Shown here: positions 1-6,331 of the stretch, piece after piece
Numbering within the stretch: the stretch's first letter is position 1
Layout of the letters: every line of letters starts with the position of its first letter
Source of the DNA: Agrobacterium fabrum
GTDB taxonomy: Bacteria; Pseudomonadota; Alphaproteobacteria; Rhizobiales; Rhizobiaceae
Direction of reading: 5' to 3'
DNA: 16,937 bases
Assembly: GCA_003241215.1 (NCBI GenBank)
Contig: QFOL01000052.1
Span: forward strand, 1-16,937
The notes under the pieces: model-generated
The model's input: only the letters and a program-made list of their open reading frames with translations
What the model was told of the DNA's origin: nothing
Database searches by the model: none
Made by a program: the position numbers and the translations under genes

Positions 1-3
1 GTT

Positions 4-20
4 TCTGGAATTGTTCTAAA
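4..20. promoter_or_regulatory. ICE-like (Irr) box upstream of rirA
   Basis: The 17-mer TCTGGAATTGTTCTAAA matches the palindromic Irr control element (TTTAGAA-NNN-TTCTAAA) in 12 of its 14 defined bases; the right half is perfect and the left half has two mismatches. It overlaps the proposed -35 hexamer of rirA, so a bound Irr protein would be expected to repress. Irr and RirA cross-regulation is known in Agrobacterium and Rhizobium; that this copy is functional is inference. Base 1 is the window edge, so further upstream elements cannot be seen. Confidence 0.55.
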
Positions 21-39
21 CTGAAAAAGAGACTATATA
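11..39 (+). promoter_or_regulatory. Putative sigma-70-type promoter of rirA
   Basis: TTGTTC (11-16) and TATATA (34-39) are separated by exactly 17 bases and resemble -35 and -10 hexamers. Transcription would begin near 46, giving a leader of about 22 bases. The ribosome binding site AGGAG (57-61) stands six bases before the ATG at 68. The -35 lies inside the ICE-like box. It is predicted from sequence only. Confidence 0.5.
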
Positions 40-67
40 ACTCCACATTGAGAGTTAGGAGACCAGC

Positions 68-538
68 ATGCGCTTGACCAAACAGACCAACTATGCCGTT
101 CGCATGTTGATGTATTGCGCCGCCAATGAAGGCCATCTGAGCCGCATTCCCGAGATCGCCAAGGCCTATGGCGTTTCGGAGCTGTTCCTGTTCAAAATCC
201 TGCAGCCGCTGAACAAGGCGGGGCTGGTGGAAACCGTGCGTGGCCGCAACGGCGGCGTGCGTCTTGGCAAACCCGCCGACAAGATCAGCCTGTTCGACGT
301 GGTGAAGGTGACCGAAGACAGCTTCGCCATGGCTGAATGCTTCGAGGACGGCGCCGTGGAATGTCCGCTTGTGGATAGCTGTGGCCTGAATTCGGCGCTT
401 CGCAAGGCGCTGAATGCCTTCTTCGACGTGCTGACCGAATATTCCATTGACGATCTCGTCAAGGCGCGTCCGCAGATCAATTTCCTGCTCGGGCTCGACA
501 AGGAAATGCCAAAGGTTGCCGCACTTCCGGCTGCCTGA
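68..538 (+). CDS. rirA: RirA, Fe-S iron-responsive transcriptional regulator (Rrf2 family)
   Basis: This 156-residue Rrf2-family repressor matches rhizobial RirA, which under iron sufficiency represses iron-uptake genes through an Fe-S cluster. The N-terminal winged helix-turn-helix spans roughly residues 1-65, with the Rrf2 stretch VRGRNGGVRL at 57-66. Three cysteines, Cys91, Cys99 and Cys105, sit where RirA binds its cluster; an additional Cys17 lies in the DNA-binding domain. The spacing and full length separate it from IscR and NsrR. The start is fixed by AGGAG six bases upstream. The gene appears monocistronic: it has its own promoter with an ICE-like box, and a strong terminator follows the stop. 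Rhizobiaceae origin is inferred largely from this gene. Confidence 0.93.
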   Translation: MRLTKQTNYAVRMLMYCAANEGHLSRIPEIAKAYGVSELFLFKILQPLNKAGLVETVRGRNGGVRLGKPADKISLFDVVKVTEDSFAMAECFEDGAVECPLVDSCGLNSALRKALNAFFDVLTEYSIDDLVKARPQINFLLGLDKEMPKVAALPAA

Positions 539-564
539 CCGTTGCATTGCCCAAGATCATTGCC

Positions 565-597
565 AAGCCCGCGGCCGCCGGCCACGGGCTTTTCTTT
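565..597 (+). terminator. Rho-independent terminator of rirA
   Basis: The stem AAGCCCG (565-571) pairs with CGGGCTT (585-591). An inner GGCC/GGCC stem closes around a GCC loop, and a T-rich tail runs through 597. It begins 26 bases after the rirA stop. This is the clearest intrinsic terminator in the window. Confidence 0.85.
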
Positions 598-614
598 ATA
601 GATCGCACATGAAA

Positions 615-620
615 TATAAT
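615..620 (+). promoter_or_regulatory. Putative -10 element for the AbrB-family gene
   Basis: A perfect TATAAT lies just after the rirA terminator and before the next gene. No good -35 hexamer exists at 16-18 bases upstream (TTCTTT at 592-597 at best), so the promoter is weak or activator-dependent if real. A start near 627 would leave a leader of about 77 bases before the ATG at 704. Confidence 0.35.
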
Positions 621-703
621 ATTTTTCGTCCGGCGTGTTGACGTCGCGAGACGAAGCGGCGCATTTGGTCACGAGCTTTTTCAAGCAACCAATCAGCGTC
701 GCA

Positions 704-1750
704 ATGATCATCAAGCCTGAATTCCATACATTTGCACTTACCGCGCTCGTCGGCAGCATGGGTGCGCTGCTTGCCAGCCTGCTTCATGTCCCCGCCCCCT
801 TTCTTTCAGGGCCGGCGCTTGCCGTGACGATCACCGGACTGGCGGGTGTGAAACTCGGGATTCCCGCCTTCATCCGCAACGCCTGTTTCGTCGTCGTCGG
901 CATCTCCATGGGAACGAGCGTAACGCCCTCGGTCATCGATGCCGCAAAGACCTGGCCGTTGAGCTTCGCCGTTGTGCTCGTCGCCGTCGTCATCATGCTC
1001 TACGTGGCCTACTGGATCCTGCATTACGGCTTCGGTTACGACCGGACGACAGCGATGCTGGGCGCTTCTCCCGGTCACCTCAGCTATATCATCAGCCTTG
1101 GCGCGGAAACGAAAAGCGATCTTGCAACCGTCAGCATCGTGCAGAGTGTCAGGGTGCTGGCCTTGACGCTTTCCGTGCCGCTGATCGTCGAATATTTCGA
1201 TCTCGTCAGCACCGAACCGCTGATAACGAACCCGCCAATGGGCCTTTTTACGCTGGCGCTGACCATCGCCGCGTCGCTTCTGACCGGCTGGCTTTTCCTG
1301 CGCTGGAAGTTTCCGGCCGCGCTGCTGCTTGGCGGCGTCGCCATCTCCATCGGCACCCATATTACCGGCCTCACGCATGGCGGTGTTCCCACCTGGCTCA
1401 GCCTGCCCGTCTACGTGCTCATCGGCTGTCTCATCGGCACGCGCTTTTCCAATGTATCGCTGATGGAAGTGCGCAAGGGCTTTCTGGCGGGTTTCGTCGT
1501 CACCATCGCCGTAATGGTGATTGCCGGCAGCATTGCCTGGGTGATTTCAGGCGTGACCGGCGTGCCGCTCAATGCCGTGATGATCGCCTACTCGCCGGGC
1601 GGTCTCGAAACCATGGCGGCCATGGCGGTGATGATGCATGCCGATACCGCCTATGTCGGTTCGCATCACGTCATCAGGCTTCTGTTCCTATCCGTTCTCA
1701 TGCCGCTCGTTATGGGCAAGGATGCGCGCAAGCGGGACGAGGAAGCCTGA
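704..1750 (+). CDS. AbrB-family (AbrB_dup) multi-pass membrane protein
   Basis: A 348-residue, very hydrophobic protein with two internally similar halves (about residues 5-165 and 185-340), as in the AbrB_dup family, often labelled 'ammonia monooxygenase' or 'AbrB regulator' for historical reasons. Each half contains several membrane segments and a Gly/Pro-rich motif: LGASPGHLSYI in the first and AYSPGGLETMA in the second. Such paired motifs suggest an inverted or duplicated transporter fold. The substrate is unknown, and neither enzymatic nor DNA-binding activity should be assumed from the name. A GTG at 635 would add 23 residues; I prefer the ATG at 704 because family members begin close to the first membrane helix, but neither start has a clear Shine-Dalgarno sequence. 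The gene stands alone after the rirA terminator. Confidence 0.75.
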   Translation: MIIKPEFHTFALTALVGSMGALLASLLHVPAPFLSGPALAVTITGLAGVKLGIPAFIRNACFVVVGISMGTSVTPSVIDAAKTWPLSFAVVLVAVVIMLYVAYWILHYGFGYDRTTAMLGASPGHLSYIISLGAETKSDLATVSIVQSVRVLALTLSVPLIVEYFDLVSTEPLITNPPMGLFTLALTIAASLLTGWLFLRWKFPAALLLGGVAISIGTHITGLTHGGVPTWLSLPVYVLIGCLIGTRFSNVSLMEVRKGFLAGFVVTIAVMVIAGSIAWVISGVTGVPLNAVMIAYSPGGLETMAAMAVMMHADTAYVGSHHVIRLLFLSVLMPLVMGKDARKRDEEA

Positions 1751-1838
1751 CGGCGGGCGACGGGCACTGGCAAGGGTCCGCCGCGAGAAAAATCCGGCTG
1801 GCGTTGCAACCTTTTTCCTCCCCGGTCGTTCTTGTTGA

Positions 1839-1881
1839 GCCGCAATTGCGGCGGCGATCTTTCGCCTGTTCGGCAGGCCGA
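1839..1881 (+). promoter_or_regulatory. Structured leader upstream of osmF: three tandem hairpins
   Basis: Three back-to-back short inverted repeats occupy the leader: GCCGC-AATT-GCGGC (1839-1852), GGCGA-TCTT-TCGCC (1853-1866) and TCGGC-AG-GCCGA (1870-1881). The last ends seven bases before the strong ribosome site GGAGG (1888-1892). No T-run follows, so they are not classical terminators. Roles in mRNA stability or translation control are inference. I see no recognisable riboswitch class. Confidence 0.45.
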
Positions 1882-1899
1882 CCCACCGGAGGAACATTC

Positions 1900-2811
1900 A
1901 TGAACCGCTTGATGACGTTGACGGGCGCCGGACTTGCGCTTGCCCTTTCGGTTTCCATCGCCCAGGCGCAGGTCGTCGTGTCGTCGAAGATCGACACGGA
2001 GGGCGGCGTTCTCGGCAACATCATCCTCGCCGTTTTGAATCAGAATAAGATCGAGACGACGGATCGCATCCAGCTCGGCGCCACCCCGGTTGTCCGAAAG
2101 GCGATCACCGCAGGCGAGATCGACATCTATCCGGAATATACCGGCAACGCCGCCTTCTTTTTCTCCAAGGCGGATGAGCCGCTATGGAAGGATGCCGCCA
2201 AAGGTTATGAGGAGGCGAAAAAGCTCGATTACGACGCCAACAAGATCGTCTGGCTGACACCGTCGCCGGCCAACAACACCTGGGCGATTGCACTGCGCAA
2301 GGATGTCGCCGACAAGAACAATCTGAAGACACTGACCGATTTCGGCAAATATGTTGCCGATGGCGGTGAGGTCGTTCTTGCCGCTTCCTCCGAATTCGTG
2401 AATTCCGCTGCGGCCCTGCCGGCATTTCAGACGACCTATGGTTTCACCATGAAGCCCGATCAGCTAATCACGCTCTCCGGCGGCGATACCGCCGCCACGA
2501 TCGCCGCCGCCGCCAACCAGACCAACAATGCCAATGCCGCCATGGTCTATGGCACGGACGGCGGCATCGCGCCTTCGGGTCTTGTGGTGCTGGAGGACGA
2601 CAAACACGTGCAGCCGGTCTATCAGCCAGCGCCGATCATTCGCGAAGAGGTGCTGAAAAAGCACCCTGATATCGAGACGTTGCTGAAACCCGTGTTCGAA
2701 AAGCTCGATCTGGCAACGCTGCAGGATCTGAACGCCCGCGTGCAGGTGGGCGGCGAACAGGCCAAGACAGTGGCGCTCGACTTTCTGACCAAGAACGGTT
2801 TCGTCAAGTAA
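1900..2811 (+). CDS. osmF: OsmF/YehZ-type glycine betaine/choline-family periplasmic binding protein
   Basis: A 303-residue periplasmic binding protein of the OpuAC-like family, nearly the length of E. coli YehZ (OsmF). Residues 1-23 form a signal peptide ending AQA; there is no lipobox Cys. The mature part begins VVVSSKIDTEGGVLGNII and carries the family stretch YPEYTGNAAFFF near residues 79-90. It should deliver a compatible solute or related quaternary amine to the permeases encoded just downstream. E. coli YehZ binds betaine poorly, so the real ligand here is uncertain. GGAGG seven bases before the ATG fixes the start; upstream in-frame starts at 1804 and beyond lack this support. It leads a four-gene importer operon and is preceded by a hairpin-rich leader. 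Confidence 0.88.
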   Translation: MNRLMTLTGAGLALALSVSIAQAQVVVSSKIDTEGGVLGNIILAVLNQNKIETTDRIQLGATPVVRKAITAGEIDIYPEYTGNAAFFFSKADEPLWKDAAKGYEEAKKLDYDANKIVWLTPSPANNTWAIALRKDVADKNNLKTLTDFGKYVADGGEVVLAASSEFVNSAAALPAFQTTYGFTMKPDQLITLSGGDTAATIAAAANQTNNANAAMVYGTDGGIAPSGLVVLEDDKHVQPVYQPAPIIREEVLKKHPDIETLLKPVFEKLDLATLQDLNARVQVGGEQAKTVALDFLTKNGFVK

Positions 2812-2829
2812 CACTCGCGGTGCTGGCGC

Positions 2830-2866
2830 GGGCGGCGGGAACGGAAGCGTTCTCCTGGCCCCGCCC
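2830..2866 (+). promoter_or_regulatory. Intercistronic hairpin between osmF and the first permease
   Basis: In the 84-base gap, GGGCGG (2830-2835) can pair with CCGCCC (2861-2866), and GAACG (2839-2843) with CGTTC (2848-2852) inside it. No T-tract follows. Such structures often protect the binding-protein part of an ABC operon mRNA and lower permease expression, but that is only inferred here. Confidence 0.4.
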
Positions 2867-2895
2867 CAGCCCAAGGGGGTACAGGGGAGCTGGAT

Positions 2896-4062
2896 TTGAC
2901 GAAATGGCCTGACAAGGTGGGCGTACTGATTTCATGCCTGCTTCTTTATGCACTTCTTGCATCGCCCTTCATGACATTCCGTGCAAACCGGATCGTTCAG
3001 GGTGAGACACGAACGGTTTCCGAAGCCCTTCCGGCTTCGGCTGCCGCCGTTCTCACAACCGTCATTCTTGTTGCGGCTTTCTTCGCCTTTTTCCGCTTTC
3101 CCGCGAGACTGAAGCTTGCAATTGCGCTGATCGGTCTTGCGACGCTGGCGGTTTTGGTGGGACAGGCAGCATCTTTCCTCACACCGGAGGGCAACGGTTT
3201 TGCCCGCATTTCCCCCGCCAGCGGTTTCTGGCTCATATTTGCCGGGCTGGCTCTGCTCATCACGGATTGTATTGCCCGCCTCCAGCCGAAGCCGGCCATT
3301 CGAATTTTACTCCTGCTGGTGGCGACGGCTGCGCTTGCGGCGGTGCTGACAAGCGGCCTCTGGAACGATCTCTCCATCATCAAGGAATATACCGGCCGGG
3401 CCGATATTTTCTGGACCGAGGCCCGGCGGCATGTGGAACTCGCCATCGGCTCGCTGATTGCGGCGACCATCATCGGCATTCCGCTCGGTATCCTTTGCTG
3501 CAAGGTCGAGCGGTTGCGCGCTGGCGTGCTGAACAGCCTCAACATCGTCCAGACCATTCCATCGATCGCCCTCTTCGGCCTTCTGATCGCGCCGCTCGGC
3601 TGGATCGCCGCCACCGTGCCGGGAGCGGCGAAGATCGGCATTGCCGGCATCGGCATGGCGCCCGCATTCGTGGCGCTGTTACTCTATTCGCTGCTGCCGG
3701 TGGTTTCCAATACGGTGGTGGGCCTTTCCGGCGTTTCGCAGGCGGTCCGGGAAGCGGCGCGCGGGCTTGGCATGACGCCGGTACAGCGGCTCCTGCGGGT
3801 GGAATTTCCGCTAGCCATGCCGGTCGTCCTCACCGGCATCCGTATCGTGCTGGTGCAGAATATCGGATTGGCCACCATCGCGGCGCTGATCGGCGGCGGC
3901 GGCTTCGGCGTTTTTGTGTTTCAGGGCATCGGGCAGACGGCGATGGACCTCGTGCTGCTTGGCACCGTGCCGACCGTTCTTATGGGCTTCGCCGCCGCGA
4001 TAACGCTCGACGCCCTCATAGACAGCAATCTCTTCAGCGCAGGCGGAAGGCAAAAGGCATGA
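2896..4062 (+). CDS. yehY: YehY-type osmoprotectant ABC transporter permease
   Basis: A 388-residue inner-membrane permease, matching YehY in length and layout. About five N-terminal membrane helices (residues 9-155) precede a standard binding-protein-dependent permease domain (about 175-385). The EAA loop that contacts the ATPase is visible at about residues 286-315, beginning EAARGLGMTPVQRLL. The start is the uncommon TTG at 2896: GGGGAG (2884-2889) is six bases upstream, and the next in-frame Met (2971) would remove the first helix. The stop overlaps the ATPase start as ATGA (4059-4062), so the two are translationally coupled. It is predicted to form a heterodimeric channel with the second permease at 4994-5734. 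Confidence 0.88.
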   Translation: MTKWPDKVGVLISCLLLYALLASPFMTFRANRIVQGETRTVSEALPASAAAVLTTVILVAAFFAFFRFPARLKLAIALIGLATLAVLVGQAASFLTPEGNGFARISPASGFWLIFAGLALLITDCIARLQPKPAIRILLLLVATAALAAVLTSGLWNDLSIIKEYTGRADIFWTEARRHVELAIGSLIAATIIGIPLGILCCKVERLRAGVLNSLNIVQTIPSIALFGLLIAPLGWIAATVPGAAKIGIAGIGMAPAFVALLLYSLLPVVSNTVVGLSGVSQAVREAARGLGMTPVQRLLRVEFPLAMPVVLTGIRIVLVQNIGLATIAALIGGGGFGVFVFQGIGQTAMDLVLLGTVPTVLMGFAAAITLDALIDSNLFSAGGRQKA

Positions 4063-4997
4063 TCGAGATCGACACCATCACGAAACGATATGGCGATGCG
4101 GCCGTGGTGGATCAGGTATCGCTGACCGTTGCGCCGCGCACCGTCACCGTCATCGTCGGCACCTCGGGGTCGGGAAAAACCACCCTGCTGCGCATGATCA
4201 ACCGGCTGGTGGAGCCGACGTCCGGCGCGATCCGGATCGACGGGGAGGATGTCAGCGCCATACCTGGTTTCAAGCTGCGCCGCCAGATCGGCTATGCCAT
4301 TCAGGGCCATGGCCTGTTTCCGCACCGAACGGTGGCGGAGAATATCGCCACCGTGCCGCAGCTGATCGGCTGGGACCGCAAACGCATCGCGGCGAAGATC
4401 GATGCGCTCATGCATCTCTTCCAGCTCGATCCCGCGCTTTATGCCGACCGCTTCCCGCACGAGCTTTCCGGCGGCCAGCAGCAGCGTGTCGGTGTGGCCC
4501 GTGCGCTGGCTGCCGAACCGAACATTCTCCTGATGGACGAGCCTTTCGGTGCGCTGGATCCGGTGATCCGCGCCAAGGCCCAGAACGATCTCCTCGATAT
4601 CCAGAAGAAACTCGGCGTCACCATCGTTCTCGTCACCCATGACATGGATGAGGCCTTCCGTCTGGCGGATCGTATCGCGGTGATGGATAAGGGTCATATC
4701 GTGCAGGACTGCCCGCCGGCCGAACTGGTATTGAAACCCGCGACAGATTTCGTGCGCACCATGATCGGCGAAAACGAACGCGCGCTGAAACTGCTCTCCG
4801 TTCTCTCCGTTGCGGACGCCATGGAGCCGGGAACTGCCGAAGGCGAGCCGCTCAACGAAAATACCAGCCAGCGCGATGCCCTGTCGGCCATGTTATGGGC
4901 GGGTTGCGATGTTTTGCCGGTTCTGAAAGACGATGGCCAGCCGGCGGGCCGGGTGCGGCGTGATGTTCTCCTCCAGCGTGCCGCCGGAGCTTCATGA
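4059..4997 (+). CDS. yehX: YehX-type osmoprotectant ABC transporter ATPase
   Basis: A 312-residue ATPase of the OpuAA/ProV-like branch, close to YehX in size. Walker A GTSGSGKT is at 34-41, the Q-loop Gln at 82, the signature LSGGQ at 136-140, Walker B ILLMDEP at 156-162 and the switch His at 194. About 65 residues after the nucleotide-binding domain resemble a shortened CBS-type regulatory tail, as in related osmoprotectant ATPases; one half-motif (QRDALSAMLWAGCDVLPVL) can be seen. ATGA overlaps link it to both flanking permeases. The open frame continues upstream of 4059, but that stretch lies inside the permease gene and is not coding. Confidence 0.92.
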   Translation: MIEIDTITKRYGDAAVVDQVSLTVAPRTVTVIVGTSGSGKTTLLRMINRLVEPTSGAIRIDGEDVSAIPGFKLRRQIGYAIQGHGLFPHRTVAENIATVPQLIGWDRKRIAAKIDALMHLFQLDPALYADRFPHELSGGQQQRVGVARALAAEPNILLMDEPFGALDPVIRAKAQNDLLDIQKKLGVTIVLVTHDMDEAFRLADRIAVMDKGHIVQDCPPAELVLKPATDFVRTMIGENERALKLLSVLSVADAMEPGTAEGEPLNENTSQRDALSAMLWAGCDVLPVLKDDGQPAGRVRRDVLLQRAAGAS

Positions 4998-5734
4998 AAA
5001 ACGCCTTGTCCCTCCTTATTCTCGGTTTCCTGACGCTGGCGCTGATCTTCTTCCTTGCCGCACCGCAAATCTTCGCGCCGATATTCCGCCCTCTGGTGCA
5101 GGTCAATGCGCCGGCGATCTACACGCAGGCCGATCTGTTGTCCCTGACCCTGTCACACCTGACCACGGTTGCGATTGCGACCGGGCTTGCCACATTGGTG
5201 GCGGGCGGGCTTGCCATTCTCGTCACCCGGCCTTTCGGCGCGGATTTCCTGCCGCTGTCGCGCAGCATCGTCAATATCGGTCAGACCTTTCCGCCGGTGG
5301 CGGTGCTGGCACTTGCCGTGCCGATGATCGGTTTTGGCGAGAAACCCACCCTTATCGCCCTGTTTCTCTATGCCCTGCTGCCGGTGTTCGAAAACACGCT
5401 GACGGGGCTTACCACCCTGCCCGCAACGGTGATGGATGCCGCAAGAGGCAGCGGCATGACGGGATGGCAGAGCCTCGTCAAAGTGGAATTGCCGCTTGCC
5501 CTGCCGGCCATTCTCGCCGGCATCCGGCTTTCGGCGGTCATCAGCCTCTCCACCGCAACGATCGGTTCGACGGTCGCGGCGCGCACCCTCGGCGAAGTTA
5601 TCATTGCCGGCCTGCAATCCAACAATCTCGCCTTCATTCTGCAGGGCGGATTGATCGTCGCGGCACTGGCGATCCTGATCCACACCGGCTTTTCCGCGCT
5701 GGAAAAGACCGCAAGCCGCAAAACCGGGAACTGA
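4994..5734 (+). CDS. yehW: YehW-type osmoprotectant ABC transporter permease
   Basis: A 246-residue permease with an N-terminal hydrophobic anchor (residues 4-25) and a five-helix transport domain, matching YehW in length. The EAA loop starts at about residue 148 (DAARGSGMTGWQSLVKVELP). Its ATG overlaps the ATPase stop as ATGA, which places it as the last gene of the importer operon. A small periplasmic segment (about 30-50) follows the first helix. Partner and function are inferred from the conserved gene order binding protein-permease-ATPase-permease. Confidence 0.9.
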   Translation: MKNALSLLILGFLTLALIFFLAAPQIFAPIFRPLVQVNAPAIYTQADLLSLTLSHLTTVAIATGLATLVAGGLAILVTRPFGADFLPLSRSIVNIGQTFPPVAVLALAVPMIGFGEKPTLIALFLYALLPVFENTLTGLTTLPATVMDAARGSGMTGWQSLVKVELPLALPAILAGIRLSAVISLSTATIGSTVAARTLGEVIIAGLQSNNLAFILQGGLIVAALAILIHTGFSALEKTASRKTGN

Positions 5735-5737
5735 GGC

Positions 5738-5775
5738 CGGCAGGCCCCGCATTTTTATATTCCCGATACCTGCCG
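5738..5775 (+). repeat. 7-bp inverted repeat in the yehW-gntK gap
   Basis: CGGCAGG (5738-5744) and CCTGCCG (5769-5775) form a perfect inverted repeat around an AT-rich 24-base centre containing ATTTTTATATT. It could be a loose terminator of the importer operon or an operator for the kinase gene; the long loop argues against an efficient terminator. TATATT at 5757-5762 resembles a -10 element but no -35 partner is evident. Confidence 0.3.
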
Positions 5776-5821
5776 CCCATGTTAGGGGCAAACCGTCGAA
5801 ACAGAAATATCAGAGGTTCGG

Positions 5822-6331
5822 GTGACACAGGCAATCGTCGTGATGGGAGTGAGCGGCTCTGGCAAGTCCACGGTCGCAGAGGAACTGGCAGCAGAACTGT
5901 CCGTTGCCTTCATAGAAGGCGACAGGCTTCACCCTAAAGCCAATGTCGATAAAATGTCCGAGGGCATTCCCCTGACCGATGAAGATCGCTGGCCATGGCT
6001 CGATCTGATCGGCATCGAACTGCGCAAGGGCAGCGAAAACAACGGTATCGTCGTTTCCTGCTCGGCGCTCAAGAAAATCTACCGCGATCGTCTTCGCACC
6101 GCCACCGGCGGTCCGCTCGCCTTCGTTTATCTCGATGGCAGTCTGGAGCTTCTCAGCCGGCGCATGGGTGAGCGCAAGGGCCATTTCATGCCTCTCTCGC
6201 TGCTTCAGACCCAGCTTGCCACGCTGGAAGTGCCGACCGGAGAGCCGGGCGTCGTGACCGTCAGCATCGACGCCACGCCTGAAGAGATCACCGCAAACGC
6301 GCTTGCCGGCTTGAAAACGGTGACGTTCTAA
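5822..6331 (+). CDS. gntK: Gluconokinase, GntK type
   Basis: A 169-residue cytoplasmic kinase that phosphorylates gluconate to 6-phosphogluconate, feeding the Entner-Doudoroff or pentose phosphate routes. The P-loop GVSGSGKST is at 9-17, followed by the family stretches EGDRLHPKANVDKMSEGIPL (about 37-56) and VVSCSALKKIYRDRLR (about 76-91). Length agrees with the roughly 170-175 of GntK proteins. The GTG start at 5822 is chosen because AGAGG (5812-5816) precedes it by five bases; the ATG at 5843 would start directly at the P-loop strand. No gluconate transporter or dehydratase lies nearby, so it may be an isolated salvage gene. Its TAA overlaps the stop of the convergent oxidoreductase. Confidence 0.9.
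   Translation: MTQAIVVMGVSGSGKSTVAEELAAELSVAFIEGDRLHPKANVDKMSEGIPLTDEDRWPWLDLIGIELRKGSENNGIVVSCSALKKIYRDRLRTATGGPLAFVYLDGSLELLSRRMGERKGHFMPLSLLQTQLATLEVPTGEPGVVTVSIDATPEEITANALAGLKTVTF

Noticed and set aside
1751..1783. Possible terminator after the AbrB-family gene (CGGCGG/CCGCCG)
   Set aside because: The loop is about 21 bases and an A-run rather than a T-run follows on the transcribed strand, so it is not a convincing intrinsic terminator.
1751..1899. EcfG general-stress promoter (GGAAC-N16/17-CGTT) before osmF
   Set aside because: CGTT occurs at 1827-1830 but there is no GGAAC at the right distance; GGAAC at 1891 belongs to the ribosome-site region.
3267..4997. A 576-codon open frame that would extend the ATPase far upstream
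   Set aside because: The upstream part overlaps the permease gene in another frame and reads as Arg/His/Gly-rich shadow sequence. The real ATPase begins at the ATGA overlap at 4059 with a typical ABC N-terminus.
4933..5937. 334-codon frame across yehX end, yehW and gntK start
   Set aside because: It runs out of frame through three real genes and gives an Arg/Pro/His-rich product with no recognisable domain.
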